NCBI GenBank assembly: GCA_905479915.1
Contig: CAJQOH010000023.1
Span: 1 to 64,000 of the forward strand
Length of the DNA: 64,000 nucleotides
Reading direction: 5' to 3'
Origin: an uncultured Flavobacteriales bacterium
GTDB lineage: Bacteria; Bacteroidota; Bacteroidia; Flavobacteriales_E; Vicingaceae
Position numbers and translations under genes: made by a program. The notes under the pieces were generated by a model. That model saw only the letters and a program-made list of their open reading frames with translations. It ran no database searches and was not told where the DNA came from. This document shows positions 54,417-62,004 of this stretch, in pieces (position 1 is the stretch's first letter; every line of letters starts with the position of its first letter).

Positions 54417-56528
54417 TTGAATAGAGGGTTTAAAATAGTTGTTAGTATTGTATTGTTGCTATCTCCACTAGTAGAAGTGAGGGGGGCTGCATTAAGTAAA
54501 GGTTTTGAGGCTTTAGAAGTGCACGATTATTTTAAGGCCAAAGCAATTTTTTACAAAGCAATAAAAAAACAACCAGCAGCGGCAGCTTATGGATTAAGTG
54601 TTATTTACTCAAGAAACAACAATCCATTTTATAATTTAGATTCAGCGTTGCATTATGCGAAAATTTCAACAGCATCTTTTTGGAAGCTTACTTCAGAAAA
54701 ACAGAAAGTAAAATACAAAGTGTATAAGGTTGATACAGTTTCTGTTTGTGGACAAAGAGATTTGGTTGATGAAAAATGTTTTACCTATTCTAAAGAAAAG
54801 AATACAATTAAAGCCTATAATTATTTCATCGAGAGTAATACAGGAGCCATTCAGGTTGAGCAAGCTGAGTTAAATAGAAATGAGTTGGCTTATGTCGATG
54901 CTAAAACAAAAAACACATCCTATTTTTATAAGCGTTTTATTGAAAAATACCCCAATGCCGTGCAGATTCCTGAAGCCAAAGCAAGGTATGATAAACAACT
55001 ATTTAAAGAATATACTGCTGATGGAAGTTTAGAAAGTAATGTAAAATTTATAAATGAACAGTCAGGTAGTTTTTATGTGGAACATGCACAAGAAAATATT
55101 TACAAGCTATCAACTAAAAGCAAAACAGTTAAAGCTTATTATCAATTTGTGAAATTATATTCGAATAATCCGAATGTTCCGAAAGCATGGCGAAATATCT
55201 ATAATATTTCTACACAAGTTAAAACTCCTAAGAATATAAAAAGCTTTTTAAATCAGTATCCGGATTATCCTTTTAAAGAAGAGTTAGAACAAGATTATAT
55301 ATTGGCAAACACGAAGTATTATCGAATCAAAAAAGAGAATAAATGGGGTTTTGTTAATGATGAATTAGAAGTAACCATTCCTGTAAAATACAGTTGGGTT
55401 TCTCCTTTTTATGAAGGAGCTGCTGCTGTAATGCTAAATGATAAAGTAGGATTTATCAATAAGAATAATAAAGTAATTATTTCTTTTGAATATGACGAGG
55501 CAGAGCCTTTTGTTAGCGGATTGGCTGTTGTTGGAAAGGATGATAAATATGGAATTATCAATAGGTCAGGAGAAGTGATTGTTCCAATTATATATGATGA
55601 AATAGGTGAGGTAAGTAATCGTTTTATTTCAGTGGAACTTGATGGTAAATATGGATTTATTGATCAAAAAGGGAACCTAAAAGTAGGATTAGAGTATGAG
55701 TCTGTAGGAGATTTTAATGGCGGTATAGCTTATGTGAAACAGAGTGGCTTATATGGAATTATTGATACGAACTTGTATTATGTGGTAAAACCAAAATATC
55801 AATGGGTAGATAATTTGCAAAATGAATTTATAAGAATACAAGAAAATGGTTTGTATGGTGTGATGAACCCTAAAGGAGAAGTATTTGTTGAACCTATTTA
55901 TGATCAATTAACGGAGATTGAAAATGATTATGCAATGGCCATTAAAGAAGGAGTGTATGGCTATCTTAAAAAAGATGGGTCAGTTGCAATTCCGGTTTCA
56001 ATGACATATACGGAAGGAGCAATTAATTGGGGGATGTTTAGTGATAAAGGATATGCAAGGGTTATTTCTGAAAATAATTTTGGTTTGATAGATACGCTTG
56101 GTAATAAATTTGTTCCAGCTTTATTTGAAGATATAGGCGAGAGTTCACCTGAACTAATCGCGATAAAACGACATGGAAAATGGGGGTATTGTGATCATGA
56201 AACCAAATTGAAAATACCTTATAATTTTGATTATGCTACTGGTTTTTTGAATGATTTAGCATTTGTTCAGCTTGACAATCAATATGGGATTATTGATAAA
56301 AAAGGTTCCTATATAATTAAACCAGCGTATGAATCGATTAACTGGTTTTTTAAGCAACTACTAATTGCAGAGCAAAATGTATTGTATGGATTGATTGATT
56401 TAGAGCAAAAAGTTTTACTGCCAATAGCATACAATAAGATTGAATTTACTTCAGATCAAAAGTTCTTAAGGTTATATAAAGATGATGGTTTTGAATATAA
56501 ATCGGTTCAATCAGTTTTTGGAGAATGA
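54417..56528 (+). CDS. WG-repeat protein with signal peptide
   Basis: A 703-residue exported protein with a TTG start and signal peptide (MNRGFKIVVSIVLLLSPLVEVRG). Residues 25-300 form a helical, tetratricopeptide-like region (for example YSKEKNTIKAYNYFIESN, FIEKYPNA, FVKLYSNNPNVPKAW). From about residue 305 to the end there are around eleven WG repeats (KWGFVND, KVGFINK, KYGIINR, KYGFIDQ, LYGIIDT and so on) of 35-45 residues. WG repeats form beta modules of unknown ligand. It overlaps the Nudix gene by 4 bases. Confidence 0.85.
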   Translation: MNRGFKIVVSIVLLLSPLVEVRGAALSKGFEALEVHDYFKAKAIFYKAIKKQPAAAAYGLSVIYSRNNNPFYNLDSALHYAKISTASFWKLTSEKQKVKYKVYKVDTVSVCGQRDLVDEKCFTYSKEKNTIKAYNYFIESNTGAIQVEQAELNRNELAYVDAKTKNTSYFYKRFIEKYPNAVQIPEAKARYDKQLFKEYTADGSLESNVKFINEQSGSFYVEHAQENIYKLSTKSKTVKAYYQFVKLYSNNPNVPKAWRNIYNISTQVKTPKNIKSFLNQYPDYPFKEELEQDYILANTKYYRIKKENKWGFVNDELEVTIPVKYSWVSPFYEGAAAVMLNDKVGFINKNNKVIISFEYDEAEPFVSGLAVVGKDDKYGIINRSGEVIVPIIYDEIGEVSNRFISVELDGKYGFIDQKGNLKVGLEYESVGDFNGGIAYVKQSGLYGIIDTNLYYVVKPKYQWVDNLQNEFIRIQENGLYGVMNPKGEVFVEPIYDQLTEIENDYAMAIKEGVYGYLKKDGSVAIPVSMTYTEGAINWGMFSDKGYARVISENNFGLIDTLGNKFVPALFEDIGESSPELIAIKRHGKWGYCDHETKLKIPYNFDYATGFLNDLAFVQLDNQYGIIDKKGSYIIKPAYESINWFFKQLLIAEQNVLYGLIDLEQKVLLPIAYNKIEFTSDQKFLRLYKDDGFEYKSVQSVFGE

Positions 56529-57154
56529 AAGAATTGAAAGCATATTTGGTTGAAAAGTTGAAGCAAGAGCTTCCTGGAAAACAAGCTCAGATAGAAGCAA
56601 TACCTTATCGGAAGATAGATTATGGCACTTTTAATATGGATGGTGCAAAAAAAAGTGCTGTGTTAATTCTTTTTTATTTAAAAGGGAATGATCCACACAT
56701 TGTTTTGATTCAACGACCTGTATATGAAGGAGCTCATAGCGGTCAAATTGCTTTTCCAGGAGGAAAGGTAGAAGAAGAGGATAGGGATATTGTTGCTACA
56801 GCCTTACGAGAGGCAAATGAGGAGGTAGGGGTTGTAATAAAAGATGTTGAAGTGATTGGAAGATTAACCGATATGTATATTCCCGTTAGTAATTTCTTAG
56901 TTACACCAGTTGTTGGGTTTGTTGATTACTTGCCTCATTTTATTCCTGATACAAGAGAAGTTGCAGAGATTTTCAATTTAAAAATTGAAGAACTAACGAA
57001 TGTTGAAGAGCTCGAAACTACTAAAGTTAAATTAGCAAATAAGTTAGCTGTTAAGGCACCTTGTTTTAACTTTAATGGTAAAATTGTTTGGGGAGCAACA
57101 GCGGTTATGTTAAATGAGTTGAGGTGGATTTTGAGAGATCACTCAAAATCTTGA
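56525..57154 (+). CDS. Nudix hydrolase, CoA-pyrophosphatase-like
   Basis: A 209-residue cytosolic Nudix protein with the CoA-type pre-box LIQRPVYEGAHSGQIAFPGG and the Nudix box running into VATALREANEEVGV. Members of this branch (NudL) hydrolyse CoA and related compounds to 4'-phosphopantetheine and ADP. The overlap of 4 bases with the WG gene indicates co-translation. Its end overlaps the convergent muramidase gene by 16 bases. Confidence 0.9.
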   Translation: MKELKAYLVEKLKQELPGKQAQIEAIPYRKIDYGTFNMDGAKKSAVLILFYLKGNDPHIVLIQRPVYEGAHSGQIAFPGGKVEEEDRDIVATALREANEEVGVVIKDVEVIGRLTDMYIPVSNFLVTPVVGFVDYLPHFIPDTREVAEIFNLKIEELTNVEELETTKVKLANKLAVKAPCFNFNGKIVWGATAVMLNELRWILRDHSKS

Positions 57155-58374
57155 TAAAGCAAATACTTTTTTCTGATTTTTTTAAAGTTGGTTAATCCAT
57201 CTTGCCAAGAAGCATAAATTTCTTTTTCTGTTTTTCCTGCTTCTAATTGTTTTTGAAGTTGGTCTGTACCTGAAAGTAGGTGAAACATTTTCGTGAAGAA
57301 ACCTTCCTTTTCAGGGTAGTCTTTGTAGATGTCTATTAACCAGTATAAGTTAACCATAGATTTCCCTTTCATGTAATCGTTTCCAAATTTGGCTAAATTA
57401 TATCCTTTACAAATTTCTCCTTTTAACTTAGGAGATTTTGCTCCAGCTCTACTTTTTGGTGTGAATGAAAACCGGTCAGACTTCATTTTAGGATGCCCTA
57501 AAACTTGAAAAGGAAAATCAGTACCTCTACCAACACTAATAGGTGTGCCTTCAAAAAGACACAATGTAGGGTATAGGTAAACTGAACTCATATTTGGTAA
57601 ATTGGGAGAAGGTTTTAAGGGTAATTCATAAAAACTATTGTGGGTGTAATTTTTTGTTTCGATAATTGTTAGATCGCATTTTGAATTGTTTGCTAACCAG
57701 TTTTCACCATTAATCATTTTAGCGTATTCTCCTATGGTCATTCCATGAACTATTGGTACAGGGTGCATTCCTACAAAAGATTTGAATTTTTCCTCTAAAA
57801 TGGGTCCATCAACGTAATGACCATTTGGGTTTGGCCTATCTAAAACAATAAGTTTTTTATTGTTTTCGGCACAAGATTCCATAACATAGTGCATGGTAGA
57901 AATATAGGTGTAGAATCGTGCTCCAACATCTTGAATATCAAAAATTAGAACATCTAAATCTTTTATTTGATCTGGCGTTGGTTTTTTGTTTTTTCCGTAA
58001 AGAGAAACAATTGGTAAACCAGTTTTTTTATCAATGTCAGAATTTACGACTTCTCCAGCGTCAGCGTTTCCTCTAAAACCATGTTCTGGGCTAAAAACTT
58101 TAACAACATTTATTTTAGAATCAATTAAAACATCAACTAAATGTTTGTCTTTTACCATTGAAGTGTGATTAGCAACAATACCAACCCTTTTATTTTGAAG
58201 GAGTTTTAGGTAGTTGTCAATTCTTTCGGCACCAACTATAATAGGAAGTTTTGTTGCGGGGTCAGAAACAATAATTTTTACGGTGTTTTTTTCTGAAGGT
58301 TTTGGGTCTTGTCCGGAGCATTTGATACAAATTAGCCCGACAATTAGAATGTTTACGACTTGCTTAAAGTTCAT
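57139..58374 (-). CDS. NamZ-type exo-beta-N-acetylmuramidase (DUF1343)
   Basis: A 411-residue protein with an N-terminal signal (MNFKQVVNILIVGLICIKCSGQ) that may be lipidated at Cys. Family blocks are NKRVGIVANHTSMV, FSPEHGFRGNADAGE, LIFDIQDVGARFYTYISTMHYVM, VLDRPNPNG and EGTPISVGRGTDFPFQVLGHP. NamZ proteins of this family cleave terminal MurNAc from murein fragments. The order MltF-like, then NamZ-like, within 6 kb fits murein turnover. Convergent overlap of 16 bases with the Nudix gene. Confidence 0.9.
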   Translation of the reverse strand: MNFKQVVNILIVGLICIKCSGQDPKPSEKNTVKIIVSDPATKLPIIVGAERIDNYLKLLQNKRVGIVANHTSMVKDKHLVDVLIDSKINVVKVFSPEHGFRGNADAGEVVNSDIDKKTGLPIVSLYGKNKKPTPDQIKDLDVLIFDIQDVGARFYTYISTMHYVMESCAENNKKLIVLDRPNPNGHYVDGPILEEKFKSFVGMHPVPIVHGMTIGEYAKMINGENWLANNSKCDLTIIETKNYTHNSFYELPLKPSPNLPNMSSVYLYPTLCLFEGTPISVGRGTDFPFQVLGHPKMKSDRFSFTPKSRAGAKSPKLKGEICKGYNLAKFGNDYMKGKSMVNLYWLIDIYKDYPEKEGFFTKMFHLLSGTDQLQKQLEAGKTEKEIYASWQDGLTNFKKIRKKYLLYQDFE

Positions 58375-58385
58375 TAATGAATTGT

Positions 58386-58393
58386 TACATTTG
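58386..58393 (+). promoter_or_regulatory. -7 promoter element before the LolC/E-type gene
   Basis: TACATTTG matches TANNTTTG, and the preceding TTGT is also shared with the element at 59676 (TTGTTACATTTG in both). It lies in a 54-base divergent gap, about 35 bases before the start codon. Confidence 0.5.
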
Positions 58394-58428
58394 TTTTACA
58401 CAAAGATTAAGGTGTAAAGATAATAAAA

Positions 58429-59658
58429 TTGAATCTAGAATATTTCATATCAAAAAATATAGTAAAGGGAGATAGTCATTCAAAAAAAATAACTAAGCCA
58501 ATTATTAGAATATCCATTATTGCAATTGCTTTAGGTTTAATTGTAATGATTGTTGCGTTGAGTATTGTTGGAGGTTTTCAAAGAGAAATTCGAAACAAAG
58601 TAATTGGTTTTGGAAGCCATATTCAAATTACGAGTTATGATTCTCAAAACACCTATGAAGCTAGCCCGATTAGTATTAATCAAGATTTTTATCCAGGGTT
58701 AGATAGTGTTGATGGAATAAAGCATATTCAAAAATATGCAATGAAGGCTGGGATAATTAAAACCAAAGAAGAGATTTATGGGATTGTAGTAAAGGGAGTT
58801 GGCAGCGATTTTGATTGGTCTTTTTTTAATGAAAAAATTATAGAAGGAAGCTCTTTTCTTGTGAATGATGAAAAAGCACAAAATGATGTTTTGTTGTCTA
58901 ATCATATTGCAACAAAAATGAAGTTGAAGGTTGGAGATAAAATGTTTCTTTATTTTATTCAGAAAAACGGACAGCTTAGGCCCAAGGACTTTATTGTAAA
59001 AGGCATTTATCAAACGGGTTTAGAACAGTTTGATAATCTGTATGTGATAGCTGATATTGCTCATATTCAAAAAAGGAATGGTTGGGAAAAAAATGAAGTT
59101 GGTGGATTTGAAGTTTTAATTGATGATTACAATGACTTAGAAAAAATGGGTGATTATGTTTATGAAAATGTGGGGTATAAGTTACATTCATCAACAATAA
59201 AAGATCAAAATCCAGATATTTTTAATTGGTTGAGTTTGCAAGACTATAATGTGAATATTATTATCATATTAATGATCATTGTTGCCATTATTAATATTAT
59301 TTCAGCCTTACTTATTCTGATATTAGAACGAACCAATATGATTGGAATATTGAAAGCTTTGGGGATGCCAAATTGGAATGTTAGAAAAATATTTTTGTAT
59401 AACGCTGTTCATCTTATTGTTAAGGGATTAATTTGGGGTAATGCAATAGGAATTATCATTTGTATAGTTCAGCAACAATTTGGCTTTTTAACATTACCAG
59501 AAGAATCGTATTATGTATCTGTGGTGCCAATAGAGTTGAATATTTTAAATATTTTACTATTGAATATCGGAACACTTGTGTTGTGTGTACTGATGTTATT
59601 AATTCCTTCTTTTGTGATTACAAAAATCACTCCTGTAAAAGCAATCCGATTTGATTAA
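58429..59658 (+). CDS. LolC/LolE-type ABC transporter permease
   Basis: A 409-residue inner-membrane protein with one N-terminal membrane segment (IIRISIIAIALGLIVMIVALSIV), a large periplasmic domain (MacB-like, about 50-265) and three C-terminal segments with the FtsX/LolE block IIIILMIIVAIINIISALLILILERTNMIGILKALGM. Such proteins release lipoproteins from the inner membrane with LolD. TTG start; MNLEYFISKNI is a typical family opening. No LolD-type ATPase is adjacent. Confidence 0.87.
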   Translation: MNLEYFISKNIVKGDSHSKKITKPIIRISIIAIALGLIVMIVALSIVGGFQREIRNKVIGFGSHIQITSYDSQNTYEASPISINQDFYPGLDSVDGIKHIQKYAMKAGIIKTKEEIYGIVVKGVGSDFDWSFFNEKIIEGSSFLVNDEKAQNDVLLSNHIATKMKLKVGDKMFLYFIQKNGQLRPKDFIVKGIYQTGLEQFDNLYVIADIAHIQKRNGWEKNEVGGFEVLIDDYNDLEKMGDYVYENVGYKLHSSTIKDQNPDIFNWLSLQDYNVNIIIILMIIVAIINIISALLILILERTNMIGILKALGMPNWNVRKIFLYNAVHLIVKGLIWGNAIGIIICIVQQQFGFLTLPEESYYVSVVPIELNILNILLLNIGTLVLCVLMLLIPSFVITKITPVKAIRFD

Positions 59659-59683
59659 TTTAGATTGGTATTTGTTACATTTG
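59650..59683 (+). promoter_or_regulatory. Promoter for the PLP/CBS-domain gene
   Basis: TTTG at 59650-59653 and TACATTTG at 59676-59683 with a 22-base spacer (slightly long) precede the ATG at 59706. The -33 element overlaps the end of the upstream gene. Confidence 0.5.
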
Positions 59684-59705
59684 CGGAAATTTTATTTTAA
59701 ATAAT

Positions 59706-61067
59706 ATGAAGTATTACAATAATATTCTTGAAACAATAGGAAACACTCCTTTAGTTAAATTGAATCATATCTGTAAAGATATTAAAGCTACAGTTCTAGC
59801 TAAAGTAGAAACGACTAATCCAGGGAACTCGGTTAAAGATAGGATGGCACTTCAAATGATAGAAGATGCAGAGGCTGATGGAAGATTAAAGCCAGGAGGA
59901 ACTATTATTGAAGGAACTTCAGGTAATACAGGTATGGGGCTAGCATTGGTTGCTATTATTAAAGGATATAAGTTAATCTGTGTATTGAGTGATAAGCAGT
60001 CTAAAGAAAAGATGGATATTTTAAGAGCTGTTGGAGCAGAAGTTCATGTTTGTCCAACAAATGTTCCGCCAGATGACCCAAGATCATATTACTCTGTTTC
60101 TAAAAGCTTAGCTAAAGAAACTCCAAATTCTTGGTATGTTAATCAATACGATAACCCGTCAAATGCTAAGGCGCATTATTTAAGTACCGGACCAGAAATC
60201 TGGGAACAAACTGAAGGAAAAATCACTCATTTTGTTGTTGGTGTTGGTACAGGAGGTACAATTTCTGGGGTAGGTAAATACTTGAAAGAAAAAAATCCAA
60301 ACATTAAAATGTGGGGAATAGATACGTACGGATCTGTATTTAAAAAATACCATGAGACTGGAGTGTTTGATGAGAATGAGATTTACCCCTACATTACAGA
60401 AGGTATCGGAGAAGATATTTTACCTGAGAATGTAAATTTTGATATTATCGATAAATTCGAAAAAGTAACAGATAAGGATGCTGCTGTTTGGCAAAGAAAA
60501 TTGGCCAAAGAAGAAGGAATATTTGTTGGTAATTCTGCAGGTTCTGCCGTTAAAGGATTACTTCAGTTAAAAGATGAATTAAAAGAAGATGACATTGTTG
60601 TTGTTTTATTTCATGATCATGGATCTCGTTATGTAGGTAAGATGTTTAACGATGATTGGATGAGAGAGAGAGGGTTTTTAAACGAAGAGAAAACAAATGG
60701 TTTAGATTTGATTAAAGATCATGCAGGAAAACATTTGGTTACTGTTTCTCAAGACGACCCTATTTCACAAGCAATATTGCTAATGAATCAATATGGAATT
60801 TCTCAAATACCTGTTGCAGGTGATGGTAGTTTTGTAGGTTCTTTAACAGACAATCGTTTGTTTGCGGCTTTATTAGAAAATCCAGAGTTAAAAGAGCTAC
60901 CGGTAAAACATATTATGGAACAAGCATTTCCTATAGTAAAAGGAGAAACTTCAATTGAAAACATTTCAAAAGAATTTTCTACAGGAGCACAAGCTGTAAT
61001 TGTAAATTATGGAGAAGGTCAATACCATATCATTACACAACAAGATATGATTAAAGCCATAGCTTAA
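59706..61067 (+). CDS. PLP-dependent cystathionine beta-synthase / cysteine synthase with CBS domains
   Basis: A 453-residue cytosolic enzyme of sulfur amino-acid metabolism. The fold-type II PLP domain (1-310) has the Schiff-base lysine at K44 (PGNSVKDRM), the substrate loop EGTSGNTGMGLA (69-80) and the phosphate-binding GVGTGGTISGVGKYL. Two CBS domains fill about 325-453 (TVSQDDPISQAILLMNQYGISQIPV; HIMEQAFPIVKGETSI). CBS domains sense adenosyl compounds in other members. I cannot decide between cystathionine beta-synthase and O-acetylserine sulfhydrylase activity from the sequence alone. Confidence 0.92.
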   Translation: MKYYNNILETIGNTPLVKLNHICKDIKATVLAKVETTNPGNSVKDRMALQMIEDAEADGRLKPGGTIIEGTSGNTGMGLALVAIIKGYKLICVLSDKQSKEKMDILRAVGAEVHVCPTNVPPDDPRSYYSVSKSLAKETPNSWYVNQYDNPSNAKAHYLSTGPEIWEQTEGKITHFVVGVGTGGTISGVGKYLKEKNPNIKMWGIDTYGSVFKKYHETGVFDENEIYPYITEGIGEDILPENVNFDIIDKFEKVTDKDAAVWQRKLAKEEGIFVGNSAGSAVKGLLQLKDELKEDDIVVVLFHDHGSRYVGKMFNDDWMRERGFLNEEKTNGLDLIKDHAGKHLVTVSQDDPISQAILLMNQYGISQIPVAGDGSFVGSLTDNRLFAALLENPELKELPVKHIMEQAFPIVKGETSIENISKEFSTGAQAVIVNYGEGQYHIITQQDMIKAIA

Positions 61068-61094
61068 TATTATAGTCAACTAGACCATATTATT

Positions 61095-61140
61095 TAAATT
61101 AAAAAAGGAAATCATAAATTTGATTTCCTTTTTTAATTTA
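61095..61140 (+). terminator. 20-bp perfect stem-loop terminator (bidirectional)
   Basis: TAAATTAAAAAAGGAAATCA (61095-61114) is perfectly complementary to 61121-61140, with a 6-base loop. T runs occur on both strands, so it can stop transcription from either side. Confidence 0.88.
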
Positions 61141-61150
61141 AAACTGTTTT

Positions 61151-61471
61151 ATGTCATTAGCCAATACACCAGAACCACCGTATTATTCTGTTATTTTTTC
61201 ATCAGTTAAGAATGTTGAAAGTAAAGAGTATGATGAAATGTCTAATAAAATGGTTGAATTGGTAAAGTTGCAACCAGGTTTTTTAGGATTTGAGAGTGCT
61301 AAAGATGAAATAGGGATTACTGTTTCTTATTGGGAAAGCTTGGAAGCTATACAAGAATGGTATAAAAATATAGAACATAAAGAAGCTCAAAATATGGGGA
61401 AAGAGCATTGGTATCAGTCTTATAATGTGAGAGTTGCTAAAGTGGAACGCGCATATTCTTTCAATAGATAA
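61151..61471 (+). CDS. Antibiotic biosynthesis monooxygenase-like (ABM fold) protein
   Basis: A 106-residue protein with the dimeric alpha/beta barrel (ABM) pattern: YYSVIFSSVKNVESKEYDEMSNKMVELVKLQPGFLGFESAK, then VSYWESLEAIQEWYKNIEHKEAQNMGKEHWYQSYNVRVAKVER. The YWESLEAIQEWYKN-HxEA block is typical of small heme- or quinone-related and stress-associated members. It lies just after a terminator and has a weak terminator of its own; no partner gene is apparent. The substrate is unknown. Confidence 0.85.
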   Translation: MSLANTPEPPYYSVIFSSVKNVESKEYDEMSNKMVELVKLQPGFLGFESAKDEIGITVSYWESLEAIQEWYKNIEHKEAQNMGKEHWYQSYNVRVAKVERAYSFNR

Positions 61472-61483
61472 AATATTAATAAG

Positions 61484-61504
61484 AAGTTTTGTGAAACTTT
61501 TTTT
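61484..61504 (+). terminator. Weak terminator after the ABM-fold gene
   Basis: A short 6-bp stem (AAGTTT with AAACTT around TGTG) is followed by a T run of about six. Confidence 0.45.
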
Positions 61505-61558
61505 AAGGTTTAGCGTTAGATACAGAGCTGTATTGCCGCAAAACTTAAACTACCTACT

Positions 61559-61861
61559 ATGATTGATGTTGAAATAAAAGATGCTACAACGCTTATTGAA
61601 AAAGAAGAGATTACTGAGTTTTCATTTCCTAAAGGAGATGTGTTAAGTGATGAAGCAAAGAAGCAAGAGAGGCAGGCCCGTATAAAAAGAGGTACAAGGT
61701 TGGGTAATGGCCAAAAAAGAAAAGTAAAAATTATTTTTGAAGACTCAGAAGGAATGAAAAAGGTCGAAACAACGATTTGGGGGTTTACAGATAAAAATGT
61801 TATTCTAAAAAAAACCACAATAATTCCTATTCGATGCATTCATGAGATAAAATTCTATTAG
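61559..61861 (+). CDS. Conserved-looking small protein of unknown function
   Basis: A 100-residue cytosolic protein with no signal or membrane segment. A basic stretch (KKQERQARIKRGTRLGNGQKRKVKIIF) is followed by a likely beta-rich C-terminal half (VETTIWGFTDKNVILKKTTIIPIRCIHEIKFY), similar in outline to small nucleic-acid or regulatory domains. I do not recognise a family. Codon use matches the neighbours and a good terminator follows. Confidence 0.75.
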   Translation: MIDVEIKDATTLIEKEEITEFSFPKGDVLSDEAKKQERQARIKRGTRLGNGQKRKVKIIFEDSEGMKKVETTIWGFTDKNVILKKTTIIPIRCIHEIKFY

Positions 61862-61882
61862 AATAATCAAAATAAATAATAG

Positions 61883-61914
61883 AACCAGAACTAATTTTAG
61901 TTCTGGTTTTTTTG
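61883..61914 (+). terminator. Terminator after the 61559 gene
   Basis: An 11-bp perfect stem (AACCAGAACTA with TAGTTCTGGTT), 4-base loop, then a T run. Confidence 0.9.
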
Positions 61915-61967
61915 TTAAGAATACAATTTTGAGACTAAGATTGTATTTTTACTCTAGTTTAAATACC

Positions 61968-61975
61968 TATTTTTG
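61968..61975 (+). promoter_or_regulatory. -7 promoter element before the DsbD-like gene
   Basis: TATTTTTG matches TANNTTTG about 30 bases before the ATG at 62005. A clear -33 element is not visible. Confidence 0.45.
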
Positions 61976-62004
61976 GATTCCTATTAATAAATAAGACTGA
62001 TTAG

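Noticed and set aside
61516-61839. Reverse-strand hydrophobic frame opposite the 61559 gene
   Set aside because: The forward frame has a terminator after it and plausible protein character; the reverse frame has only generic hydrophobic content.
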